A stretch of 64,000 nt of DNA from Chengkuizengella sediminis (lineage in GTDB: Bacteria > Bacillota > Bacilli > Paenibacillales > KCTC-33759), in the NCBI RefSeq assembly GCF_010078385.1, contig NZ_SIJC01000001.1, positions 186,001 through 250,000 of the forward strand. The letters are read 5' to 3'. Below the pieces are notes generated by a model that worked only from the letters and a program-made list of their open reading frames with translations, did no database searches and was not told the origin of the DNA. The stretch's first letter is position 1. Each line of letters begins with the position of its first letter. This document shows positions 17,721 through 25,671 of the stretch, piece after piece. A program made the translations under genes and the position numbers.

Positions 17721-18599
17721 CTAGATTTTATCAATTAAATCTCTAATGTGTAATTTACCTTCATCCGTAGCTTCCGTCATAGGCAAACGCACTCCTCCTA
17801 CTTTCATATCTAACAAGCCTAGAGCATATTTTACTAAGGATGGACTAGGACATAAAAATAGACCCGTAAAAATCGGATGACATCGTTGATGCAACTCAAT
17901 TGCTTTTTCTGTTTCTCCGTTTGCATATGCAGTCAACATTGCTTTGATTTCTTTACCAATAATATGACCAGCCACACTAACTACACCATGTGCACCAATA
18001 GAAAGCATAGGTAAAGTCAAACTGTCATCCCCACTGTATACCTTAAAATCATGATCAGTGTTGAAAATAATTTGAGAAATTAAATCAAAATCATTATGAG
18101 CTTCTTTAGTAGCAACAATATTGGGTACTTGAGCTAATTGAATTATCGTTTGTGCCTCTATGGATACTCCAGATCTTTTTGGTATATTGTACAACATAAT
18201 AGGTAAGCTTGTAGATTGTGCGATAGTTTTAAAATGCTCATATAATCCTTGTTGATTTGGACGACTATAATAAGGGGCTACTACAAGTACTCCGTCAACA
18301 CCTATTTTTTCCGCTTCCAAGGTCATCTCTATGGCGTGTTTTGTATTATTACTACCTGTCCCCGCAATGATTTTACAACGACCATTTGCAAATTGAATTG
18401 TCTTTTGAAATAACTCAATCATTTCTTCATCTGATAAAGTAGGGGACTCTCCTGTTGTACCACAAACGACTAAACAATCATTCTTCTGCTCTTCAATTAA
18501 AAAATCAACGAGTCTTTCTGTTTGTTCCCAATCAATTTTCTGATTATGATCAAAAGGAGTCACCATTGCAGTCATCATTCTTCCAAAATCCACATTCAT
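17721..18599 (-). CDS. dapA: 4-Hydroxy-tetrahydrodipicolinate synthase
   Basis: Condenses pyruvate with aspartate semialdehyde, opening the lysine/diaminopimelate/dipicolinate branch. The 292-aa TIM barrel shows GTTGESPTLS (aldol-substrate loop), YNIPKRSG with the catalytic Tyr (about 135) and VATKEA with the Schiff-base Lys (about 163). Its product (as HTPA) feeds the SpoVFAB dipicolinate synthase encoded upstream in the same cluster, so one region supplies both cell wall and spore core. It is the last gene of the asd-dapG-dapA run and is followed by a terminator. The ATG has AAGGAGGAATG upstream. Confidence 0.97.
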   Translation of the reverse strand: MNVDFGRMMTAMVTPFDHNQKIDWEQTERLVDFLIEEQKNDCLVVCGTTGESPTLSDEEMIELFQKTIQFANGRCKIIAGTGSNNTKHAIEMTLEAEKIGVDGVLVVAPYYSRPNQQGLYEHFKTIAQSTSLPIMLYNIPKRSGVSIEAQTIIQLAQVPNIVATKEAHNDFDLISQIIFNTDHDFKVYSGDDSLTLPMLSIGAHGVVSVAGHIIGKEIKAMLTAYANGETEKAIELHQRCHPIFTGLFLCPSPSLVKYALGLLDMKVGGVRLPMTEATDEGKLHIRDLIDKI

Positions 18600-18716
18600 T
18601 CCTCCTTTTTTAAAATATTTTGTATAAATATTATAAGATTATTATAATTACATAAACACATAAAAGCTACTTTTTAGTAGATTTCACTTTTTAAAATATA
18701 GTTATTAAAAAAACAT

Positions 18717-19931
18717 TTATTTGTGTAAATTAAATTTTTTATGGAGTGCCTTCAAAGCCATTTTCACATGATTAGCATGGATTAATACCCAAATTGTAGT
18801 ATTAGAATCTGCAGATTGTAATATTTGAATATCTGCTTCCGTTAGTGCTTCAACAATTTTTGCCATAATACCCGGAACCCCATTTATTCCTCCGCCTATG
18901 ACCGATACCTTTGCACAATTTGATTGATAGAATGGATCATATCCTAAATCATGCAATGTGGAAATTGCTTTTTTGATTTCATGATCATGAACGGTATACA
19001 TGACACCCGAAGGTGTAACATTAATTAGATCCACACTAATTTGTTGCTTTGCCATAGCTTTAAATACTTTTAATTGAAGATCATATTGTCCCTGACTTGC
19101 AGTAATATGGATCTGTGAAACATTGGGTACATGAGTGATTCCTGTTACAAAACGATCATGAACAACACTTTGCTCCTGTAATGTTTCATTATTTGTTACT
19201 AAAGTACCTTCATCTTTGGAAAATGTAGACCTTACTCTTATTGGAATATTAGAATGCATAGCAATTTCCACAGCCCTAGGATGAACAACTTTAGCTCCAT
19301 ACTGAGCCATATTACAAATTTCAATATAAGATACTTTTTTTAAAGGTTTAGCATCTTCTACAATTCTTGGATCAGCTGTCAGTATCCCATCCACATCTGT
19401 AAAAATATCAACCATCTTTGCATTTATAGCTGATGCAATTGCTGTTGCTGACGTGTCACTGCCACCACGCCCTAATGTAGTAAGATCACCTGATTCATTA
19501 TATCCTTGATAACCAGTAATGATCACAACTTTATTTTGATCTAACAACTGCAATATACGTTTTGGTTGTATAGATTTTATCAGCGCTTTATTATGTTGAT
19601 GATTGGTTAAAACACCTGCTTGCGCACCAGTTAATACTTCAGACGAAATAGAATCCTGATTTAATAAACTGCATAAAACGGAAGCTGAAATGATTTCACC
19701 ACACCCCAACAATAAATCGGTTTCTTTCGGAGGAAGCTGATTTCCGTTCTTTTTAATTAAATCGAGTAATGTATCTGTTGCATACGGTTCTCCTTTTCTG
19801 CCCATTGCAGATACAATAACAACCAGTTTGTAATTTTGTTCGTACGCACTTTTAATATGGTCAATCACATGAGATCTAGCAAATTCATTAGACAAAGAAG
19901 TACCACCAAACTTTTGAACTAAAATACTCAC
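18717..19931 (-). CDS. dapG: Aspartokinase (DapG type)
   Basis: Phosphorylates aspartate, the first step of the aspartate pathway. The kinase domain begins VQKFGGTSLSN and carries TLGRGGSDTSATA and FTDVDGILTADPR. Two ACT domains follow (about 265-330 and 340-400), as in the alpha/beta-type lysine or meso-DAP-sensitive enzymes. The 404-aa length equals B. subtilis DapG, the isoform tied to cell-wall DAP. The start is GTG, with AAGGAGG about 11 bases upstream. It lies between asd and dapA in one transcription unit. Confidence 0.96.
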   Translation of the reverse strand: MSILVQKFGGTSLSNEFARSHVIDHIKSAYEQNYKLVVIVSAMGRKGEPYATDTLLDLIKKNGNQLPPKETDLLLGCGEIISASVLCSLLNQDSISSEVLTGAQAGVLTNHQHNKALIKSIQPKRILQLLDQNKVVIITGYQGYNESGDLTTLGRGGSDTSATAIASAINAKMVDIFTDVDGILTADPRIVEDAKPLKKVSYIEICNMAQYGAKVVHPRAVEIAMHSNIPIRVRSTFSKDEGTLVTNNETLQEQSVVHDRFVTGITHVPNVSQIHITASQGQYDLQLKVFKAMAKQQISVDLINVTPSGVMYTVHDHEIKKAISTLHDLGYDPFYQSNCAKVSVIGGGINGVPGIMAKIVEALTEADIQILQSADSNTTIWVLIHANHVKMALKALHKKFNLHK

Positions 19932-20017
19932 TCTCTTTCATTCCTCCTTGGTTGTATCTAAGGAACCTTAACAATGAGTAGTATATTTATATTAGATTCT
20001 TTTTTGGTGTAATTAGT

Positions 20018-21055
20018 TTATGATTGCTTTGCAATATATTCAGCAATTTGTACTGCATTCCAAGCTGCACCCTTTAACAAGTTATCAGATACAATCCACA
20101 TATTTAAACCACGTGGGTTCGCCAAATCCTTGCGAATACGTCCAACAAAAACATCTAACTTACCAGCACATTCTGTTGCCAGTGGATATTTCTGTTCTTC
20201 AGGAAGATCCTCGACAATGATACCGGGTGCTTCTGAAAGTAATGTTCTTACTTCCTCAACATCAAAATCTTCATGCAATTCTACATAGACAGACTCAGAA
20301 TGACCAAAAATAACGGGGATTCTCACACATGTTACTGTGATTTCTAATGATTCATCACCCATAATTTTTTTAGTTTCGTTCACCATTTTCATTTCTTCAA
20401 ACGTAAATCCATTATCTACAAATTTATCAATTTGAGGAATCGCATTAAACGCAATTTGGTGTTTTACTGGTAAACCTCCAACAGGTAAAATGTCAGGTGT
20501 CACATTTTTTCCTTCAATAAAATCTCTAGATTGTTTAATCGTTTCATCAATAGCACTTTTTCCTGATCCTGATACTGCTTGATATGTGGATGTAATAATT
20601 CTCGAAAACCCATAACGGTCATATAACGGCTTTAAAGCTGCTACCATTTGAATTGTAGAACAATTCGGGTTTGCAATGATACCTTTATGCTCATTGAGTT
20701 GATCTATATTTACCTCTGGAACAATTAAGGGAGTATCTGGATCCATACGAAATGCACTTGTATTATCTATACAAATGGCTCCACTTTCAACCGCATGTGG
20801 AACAAGCTCCATACTTACACTTCCCCCAGCGCTAAACAATGCAATATCAATATTTTCAAAGCTATTGGGAGTGGCTTCTTCTAATGTGATTTCTTTATTT
20901 TTAAACTCTATCTTTTTTCCAGCTGATCTAGCAGATGAAAGTAACTTCAGTTCATTAATAGGGAAATCTCTTTCTTCCAATAGTTTAATGATCTGTCCAC
21001 CAACGGCTCCAGTAGATCCAACTACAGCTACATTAAATAATTTTTGATTTGTCAT
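20018..21055 (-). CDS. asd: Aspartate-semialdehyde dehydrogenase
   Basis: Reduces aspartyl phosphate to aspartate semialdehyde with NADPH. The N-terminal Rossmann motif is VAVVGSTGAVGGQ, the active-site cysteine lies in IANPNCSTIQM (about residue 131), and the substrate-binding His is in VPVIFGHSESVYVE. 345 aa is normal. It is the first of the asd-dapG-dapA genes after spoVFB. No lysine riboswitch-like structure is apparent in its 82-bp leader. Confidence 0.97.
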   Translation of the reverse strand: MTNQKLFNVAVVGSTGAVGGQIIKLLEERDFPINELKLLSSARSAGKKIEFKNKEITLEEATPNSFENIDIALFSAGGSVSMELVPHAVESGAICIDNTSAFRMDPDTPLIVPEVNIDQLNEHKGIIANPNCSTIQMVAALKPLYDRYGFSRIITSTYQAVSGSGKSAIDETIKQSRDFIEGKNVTPDILPVGGLPVKHQIAFNAIPQIDKFVDNGFTFEEMKMVNETKKIMGDESLEITVTCVRIPVIFGHSESVYVELHEDFDVEEVRTLLSEAPGIIVEDLPEEQKYPLATECAGKLDVFVGRIRKDLANPRGLNMWIVSDNLLKGAAWNAVQIAEYIAKQS

Positions 21056-21137
21056 GAATATGTTCTCCTCTCAATTGCAATGTATATTTTATCATCCATT
21101 TTAAATAGGACATAAACCAAAGTTGTCACTTCATTTA

Positions 21138-21731
21138 TTAGTTAATAGGATACTCAATGATCATTGGTTGAATTTGATTCCCTTCGATAGCAGATGCACA
21201 AGTTTCAACTACGAGACCCATGTTCGCTACTAAGGAATTAGGTTTTTGTTCTGGGTTATCCTGTCCGTATGGTACAAAAAAAATATTTTTAGTATTATAT
21301 AATTTAGCAATATTACTTGCATTCAATCCTAGCCCATCATTTGTTGAGATAGCTAACACTAAAGGCCTTAGATTCCGGAGTTGAGCTTTTGCAGCCATAA
21401 TTACAGGGGAATCTGTCATAGCATTGGCTAATTTACTTGTTGTATTGCCCGTACAAGGAGCGATGACCAACACATCCAATAATTTAGATGGACCAAGTGG
21501 CTCTGCTTCAACAATTGTAGAAATGATATCATTTCCGGTGATTTCTTTCAACTTTTTTAACCAATCTTTTGCATTGCCAAAACGTGTATCCGTTGTTTTC
21601 AGAGTAGATGAGACGATAGGTATCACTGTTGCTCCTTCATCTACAAATTTTTGTATTTCAGGCAACACTTCTTCCACCGTACAATGTGATCCAGATAAAG
21701 CAAATCCTACTGTTTTACTTTTCCAGTCCAT
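21138..21731 (-). CDS. spoVFB: Dipicolinate synthase subunit B
   Basis: Flavoprotein-like (Flavodoxin/PPC-DC fold) subunit of dipicolinate synthase, which makes the spore-core dipicolinic acid from the DapA product in the mother cell. The sequence WKSKTVGFALSGSHCTVEEVLPEI and VIAPCTGNTTSKLANAMTDSPVIMAAKAQLR are diagnostic. A start seven codons upstream is possible, but GGGGGA is spaced 10 bases from the ATG at 21731, one base after the spoVFA stop, so the 197-aa form is preferred. It is co-translated with spoVFA. Confidence 0.95.
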   Translation of the reverse strand: MDWKSKTVGFALSGSHCTVEEVLPEIQKFVDEGATVIPIVSSTLKTTDTRFGNAKDWLKKLKEITGNDIISTIVEAEPLGPSKLLDVLVIAPCTGNTTSKLANAMTDSPVIMAAKAQLRNLRPLVLAISTNDGLGLNASNIAKLYNTKNIFFVPYGQDNPEQKPNSLVANMGLVVETCASAIEGNQIQPMIIEYPIN

Positions 21732-21732
21732 A

Positions 21733-22635
21733 TTAATCATTCCCCCATTCACTAGAATCTTCCGATATCAACTGAATTAAACTTTTGGCTATGATCTGTC
21801 CAGCTGTTTTCGGTGCTACAATTCCAGGTAGTCCTGGGGCAATCATTGCTTTTATACCTCTTTTTTCTGCAAAACGAAAATCCGTTCCACCAGGTTTTGA
21901 GGCAAGATCTATAATAACTGCTCTATGAGGTATATGAGCGATGACCTCGGCTGTGACTATCATAGTTGGAATTGTATTAAAAAGCAAGTCAATATCAGTC
22001 ACTTCAGTACTTAAATTCTTCAATAAAAATGGATTCAACTGCATTTCATATGCTCTTGCAAAATGTTCATGTTTACGCACTCCTATTTTTACTTGAGCAC
22101 CGATACCCTTTAAAGTCCTTGCTAATGTAATGCCGGTTCTGCCAAGTCCTAAAACAATACATCTAGAACCATGAATCGTGATATCTGTATTTTCAATAGC
22201 CATCATGATTGCACCTTCAGCTGTAGGTATAGAATTATAAATAGCCACATCATCACGTTCAAAGAGCTCAATGAGATCAACTGTGTTTTCTTGACATAAG
22301 TTTCTAAAGTATGGTTTAGAATATCCAGTGTATATTTTTGCATGTTTAGGAAGGCTCTTTAAATGACTCTCAGTAAGCAGCAATTCTTTTGATGAAAAGA
22401 TTGAATCTATCTTACCAGTATTATTAGTCACAACTGCGTGAAGAATAAGGACATCAATGGTTTTAAGTACATCTTCCTTTAATTCAGCATATTTTACCCC
22501 ACTATATTTGGGTTCTAAATTATCAAATCCAATTAAAGTAATGGATGCATCCATTTCGGAAAACTTCTCAATCACCTCTAACTGTCTTGCATCCCCGCCT
22601 AAAAATGCTACATGGATTCCTGTTAACATCAACAT
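21733..22635 (-). CDS. spoVFA: Dipicolinate synthase subunit A
   Basis: NAD(P)-dependent subunit of dipicolinate synthase, 300 aa. The N-terminal domain carries FLGGDARQLEVIEKF, and the Rossmann motif is VLGLGRTGITLAR at about residue 157. SpoVFA acts with SpoVFB; both are needed for heat resistance of spores. In B. subtilis the spoVF operon is sigma-K controlled, and a sigma-K-like -10 is present upstream. The start has AAGGAG, and a second ATG two codons later is equally possible. Confidence 0.95.
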   Translation of the reverse strand: MLMLTGIHVAFLGGDARQLEVIEKFSEMDASITLIGFDNLEPKYSGVKYAELKEDVLKTIDVLILHAVVTNNTGKIDSIFSSKELLLTESHLKSLPKHAKIYTGYSKPYFRNLCQENTVDLIELFERDDVAIYNSIPTAEGAIMMAIENTDITIHGSRCIVLGLGRTGITLARTLKGIGAQVKIGVRKHEHFARAYEMQLNPFLLKNLSTEVTDIDLLFNTIPTMIVTAEVIAHIPHRAVIIDLASKPGGTDFRFAEKRGIKAMIAPGLPGIVAPKTAGQIIAKSLIQLISEDSSEWGND

Positions 22636-22661
22636 TAAACTCCTTTCTATACCTTCTTCAA

Positions 22662-22689
22662 TAACTCATAATATGCTGGAGCGTACAAT
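22662..22689 (-). promoter_or_regulatory. Possible sigma-K promoter of spoVFA-spoVFB
   Basis: On the minus strand, CATATTATG (22662-22670) approximates the sigma-K -10 CATANNNTA with one mismatch, with AC 17 bases upstream as the short -35. The known sigma-K control of spoVF in B. subtilis supports it; the sequence match alone is modest. Confidence 0.4.
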
Positions 22690-22742
22690 TAAGTTACAAA
22701 CTAAAAAGAGTCTCATATAGATCTAAGAAAAGGATTGAAAAT

Positions 22743-22795
22743 AAAGAAAACTCGCCAATTGGCGAGCCTTAAAGGCGAAGACAGAGGGGTAGTTG
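22743..22795 (-). ncRNA. 49-nt conserved RNA/terminator element, copy 1 (after dut)
   Basis: Directly after the dut stop, the minus strand reads CTACCCCTCTGTCTTCGCC, TTTAAGGCT, then the perfect palindrome CTCGCCAATTGGCGAG and TTTTCTTT. The palindrome plus T-rich tail should terminate dut transcription. The whole 49 bases align without gaps to the element before pnp (27884-27926 and flank), with 15 invariant bases TACCCCTCTGTCTTC outside the terminator stem. That conservation is not needed for termination, so an added role is likely but unknown. Confidence 0.6.
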
Positions 22796-22799
22796 CACT

Positions 22800-23252
22800 T
22801 TATTCATTAATTCCTGTATGACCGAAACCGCCAGCCCCGCGTTCCGTAACCGTAAGTTCATTTACTTGAATGAGCTGAACATCAGGAATGACTTGGAAAA
22901 CCAATTGAGCTATTCGATCCATAGGTTGAATGATGAATTCTTCTTTACTGTGATTTATGAGTAAAACTTTTATTTCACCCCTATAATCTGCATCAATAGT
23001 CCCCGGAGAATTTAAAACTGTGATCCCATATTTAAATGCTAATCCACTTCTAGGCCGTACCTGTGCTTCTAAGTTATTCGACATGCTAATGGCAATACCT
23101 GAAGGCACTAATATCCTTTCTCCTGGTTGTATTGTTAATGGAGATTCAATTGCTGCAATTAAATCATAACCACTAGCTAAAGTTGTCATTTTTTTAGGTA
23201 AATCAAATTCAATTTCTGTAGATACTTTTTTTATTTGTACATTAAATGACAA
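22800..23252 (-). CDS. dut: dUTP diphosphatase
   Basis: Hydrolyses dUTP to dUMP, keeping uracil out of DNA and feeding thymidylate synthesis. The five trimeric dUTPase motifs are present: GYDLIAA, RPRSGLAFKYG, NSPGTIDADYRGEI, DRIAQLVFQ and the C-terminal RGAGGFGHTG. The frame is open upstream into mlpA, but TAGGAGGG is placed 7 bases before TTG at 23252, giving MSFNVQIKKV and 150 aa, the family length. It overlaps the 3' end of mlpA by 11 bases. In B. subtilis this position is held by ymxH. Confidence 0.95.
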   Translation of the reverse strand: MSFNVQIKKVSTEIEFDLPKKMTTLASGYDLIAAIESPLTIQPGERILVPSGIAISMSNNLEAQVRPRSGLAFKYGITVLNSPGTIDADYRGEIKVLLINHSKEEFIIQPMDRIAQLVFQVIPDVQLIQVNELTVTERGAGGFGHTGINE

Positions 23253-24495
23253 GGCGATCCCTCCTAAATTGTTTAAACACATCTTCCTTTTGACCAACCA
23301 TTGCCATTGCGAATGGTGTACTAAACATTTTACTGAGTAAATTTTTAACATCATTAGTCGTTACAGAATCTATTTTATTAATAATTTCATCTAAAGATAG
23401 ATGTTTTCCCATCATTAATTCATTTTTTCCAAGTCTATTCATTCTACTACTTGTACTCTCTAAGCTTAAAATTAAGCTACCCTTTAATTGCTCTTTACTT
23501 TTTTTAAGTTGTTCAACTGTCATACCTTTAAGAAGAATGGTCTCCAACGTTTCCATTGTAACATCTAACACTGATTTTGTTTGTTTTGGTGCAGTACCCA
23601 TATAAATTGTAAACAACCCACTATCTTCAAATGCACTATGGTATGAATAGATTGAATATGCAAGACCTCGATTTTCTCTAATTTCCTGAAATAGTCTTGA
23701 ACTCATACCTCCACCAATATAATTATTTAGTAATGTCATTGTGAATAATTGTTGATCTTTTAAAGAGCAGCCCTGTAGCGTTAAACAGATATGATTTTGT
23801 TCAGTATCTTTATAATGGTATAATTGCTCAGCTTCAAATGTAGGAGAAGTAGGACTTTGAGATTGCCCATGACCTGAAAATTCTCCAAAATATTTTTCTA
23901 TCTTCTCCAAAATTAAATCATCAATATTACCAGCTACACTGATCACTGTATTATTCAAATGATAATGATTTTTCATAAATCGTTGCAAATCTTCACTATG
24001 TAAATTTTCTAAAATGTTTTCAGTCCCTAATATAGGGTAAGCAAGTGAGTGATTTTTATATGCAGCTATCGTCACTAAATCATGAACTAATTCATCTGGT
24101 GTATCATCATACATCGAAATTTCCTCATAGATTACATTTTTCTCTTTGATTAATTCATTAGGATCCATTGTAGAATTTAAAAACATACTTGAGAGTACTT
24201 CTAATGCTATATCTAAATGTTCATCTAATACTTTTGTGTAATAACATGTATATTCTTTTGAAGTAAATGCATTTACATTTCCACCAATACTATCGAATGT
24301 ATCTGCAATTTCTGCGGCTGTATATTGATCTGTTCCTTTAAACAACATATGTTCAATAAAATGAGAGATCCCGTTATTCTCCATACCTTCATTTCTAGAA
24401 CCTGTTTTCACCCAAATGCCAAAAGAAACAGATCTGCATGCTGGTATTTTTTCAGTTATTACACGCAATCCGTTTTTTAAGTGATGTTTTTTCAC
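23242..24495 (-). CDS. mlpA: M16 family zinc peptidase MlpA (YmxG)
   Basis: A 417-aa M16B peptidase with an intact HFIEHMLF (HxxEH) near residue 49 and the downstream Glu in EKNVIYEEISMYDDTPDEL. The tail contains the R/Y motif region GGGMSSRLFQEIRENRGLAYSIYS. The start is GTG with GTAGGAGG upstream. Members are single-chain or homodimeric processing peptidases. In B. subtilis mlpA lies next to ylxY and pnpA, as here. It is the third M16 gene of the window, after ymfF and ymfH. The substrate is unknown. Confidence 0.93.
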   Translation of the reverse strand: MKKHHLKNGLRVITEKIPACRSVSFGIWVKTGSRNEGMENNGISHFIEHMLFKGTDQYTAAEIADTFDSIGGNVNAFTSKEYTCYYTKVLDEHLDIALEVLSSMFLNSTMDPNELIKEKNVIYEEISMYDDTPDELVHDLVTIAAYKNHSLAYPILGTENILENLHSEDLQRFMKNHYHLNNTVISVAGNIDDLILEKIEKYFGEFSGHGQSQSPTSPTFEAEQLYHYKDTEQNHICLTLQGCSLKDQQLFTMTLLNNYIGGGMSSRLFQEIRENRGLAYSIYSYHSAFEDSGLFTIYMGTAPKQTKSVLDVTMETLETILLKGMTVEQLKKSKEQLKGSLILSLESTSSRMNRLGKNELMMGKHLSLDEIINKIDSVTTNDVKNLLSKMFSTPFAMAMVGQKEDVFKQFRRDRLVI

Positions 24496-24563
24496 TACAT
24501 TGCCTCCTACTTCCCCAATAAAATAATTCTAAATTTCGAACAAAAGGTCATTTATTCATTCTA

Positions 24564-25553
24564 TCAAAAATTAAAATGGGTCTCAACTTCATTCATTCTT
24601 CTAGAAGATATTAAATCACTTACTGTTCCAATGACATAACCCTCCTTTTTGATCACACTTATCATTTCAGGTAATGCTTTACTAGATGATTCTGTAGGGT
24701 GCATAAGAATAAGCACTCCTGGTTCCAATCTTGAAGATATTTTTTTAATAATATAATCTGGACTAGGATTTTTCCAATCTATCGTATCAATGGTCCAATG
24801 AATAGTTTTCATATTTAGTTCATTTGCTAATAATACGGTCTCTTGATCCCAATCTCCTGAAGGTGGGGCAAACAACTTGTTATCTACATTAAAATGTTCC
24901 TTTAATAAAACTTGCGTTTTTGACATCTCATCTAAGGCTTCTTTTCTGTTTAACTCGCTCATATTTTTGTGGGAATATGCATGGTTGGATAATTCATGAC
25001 CCAAATCAGCAATTTGTTTTGCAACTTCTATATTCTTGTTAATCCATTGACCATCTAAAAAAAAGGTTGAATGGACATTTTCTTTTTCTAATGTTTTTAA
25101 AATTGACGGAATGTAATCTGTTCCCCAAGAGACGTTAACCATTATCGAAACCATTTTTTTGTTGGGGTTTCCTTTAAAAATAGCATTAGGTTCTAAATCT
25201 TCGAGTTGGATTTTTGGTTCAACTTCTTTATAAACAAAAGGAATTTGATTATTATTTAATTTCATGGCTAAATAGTAGGTTTTCTCTATGTTTACCTCTC
25301 TTCCATTGTAACCGGGGATCGCCTTCCAAACACGATCAATTCTAGCGTTTATGGGTTCAATGTTATTCTTCTCAGCTGCTTCTTTAATTTTTTCTAATAA
25401 CAAATCATTTGAACCTTGAGGTTGATACACTGATAACGAATTATTATTTTCTTTCACACTATTAATGTAATCATTTAAAGCACTAGATTGGTTCAAGAGC
25501 CAAAATAATATAAAAAATAAAGAAATGGTTATCCAACCTCTTTTAATGTGCAT
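24564..25553 (-). CDS. ylxY: YlxY-like polysaccharide deacetylase-fold protein
   Basis: The protein has an N-terminal signal-anchor (WITISLFFILFWLLNQSSA) and a C-terminal NodB/CE4-type domain (about 150-320). Motif 2 is kept (SNHAYSHKNMSEL) and so is a PPSGDWDQET motif 3, but motif 1, normally TFDDG, reads VNVSWGTDYIP, so the catalytic Asp pair is missing. Related YlxY proteins share this change, which suggests the enzyme is inactive or mechanistically altered. The frame opens at 25640, but AAAGGGG is 9 bases before the ATG at 25553, giving 329 aa, close to B. subtilis YlxY. It lies between pnp and mlpA. Confidence 0.9.
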   Translation of the reverse strand: MHIKRGWITISLFFILFWLLNQSSALNDYINSVKENNNSLSVYQPQGSNDLLLEKIKEAAEKNNIEPINARIDRVWKAIPGYNGREVNIEKTYYLAMKLNNNQIPFVYKEVEPKIQLEDLEPNAIFKGNPNKKMVSIMVNVSWGTDYIPSILKTLEKENVHSTFFLDGQWINKNIEVAKQIADLGHELSNHAYSHKNMSELNRKEALDEMSKTQVLLKEHFNVDNKLFAPPSGDWDQETVLLANELNMKTIHWTIDTIDWKNPSPDYIIKKISSRLEPGVLILMHPTESSSKALPEMISVIKKEGYVIGTVSDLISSRRMNEVETHFNF

Positions 25554-25621
25554 TCCAATAAACCCCTTTTTGTACATACTTTGTCCTATCTTATGATATT
25601 TAATAAAAAAAAAGTACATAC

Positions 25622-25650
25622 AAAAAAAGAGACAGAACAATTCTGACTCT
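25622..25650 (-). terminator. Intrinsic terminator of pnp
   Basis: On the minus strand, AGAGTCAGAA, a 3-base loop, TTCTGTCTCT with one T-T mismatch, then seven T residues. Confidence 0.8.
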
Positions 25651-25671
25651 TCACTCTAATATGGTGTAAAA

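Noticed and set aside
18660-18690. Terminator after dapG
   Set aside because: The CTACT/AGTAG stem has only five pairs and a short T-run, and dapA directly follows in the same pathway; too weak to list.
17721-21137. Lysine riboswitch in front of asd or dapG
   Set aside because: The leaders are only about 80 bases, with no matching conserved loops or terminator/antiterminator pair.
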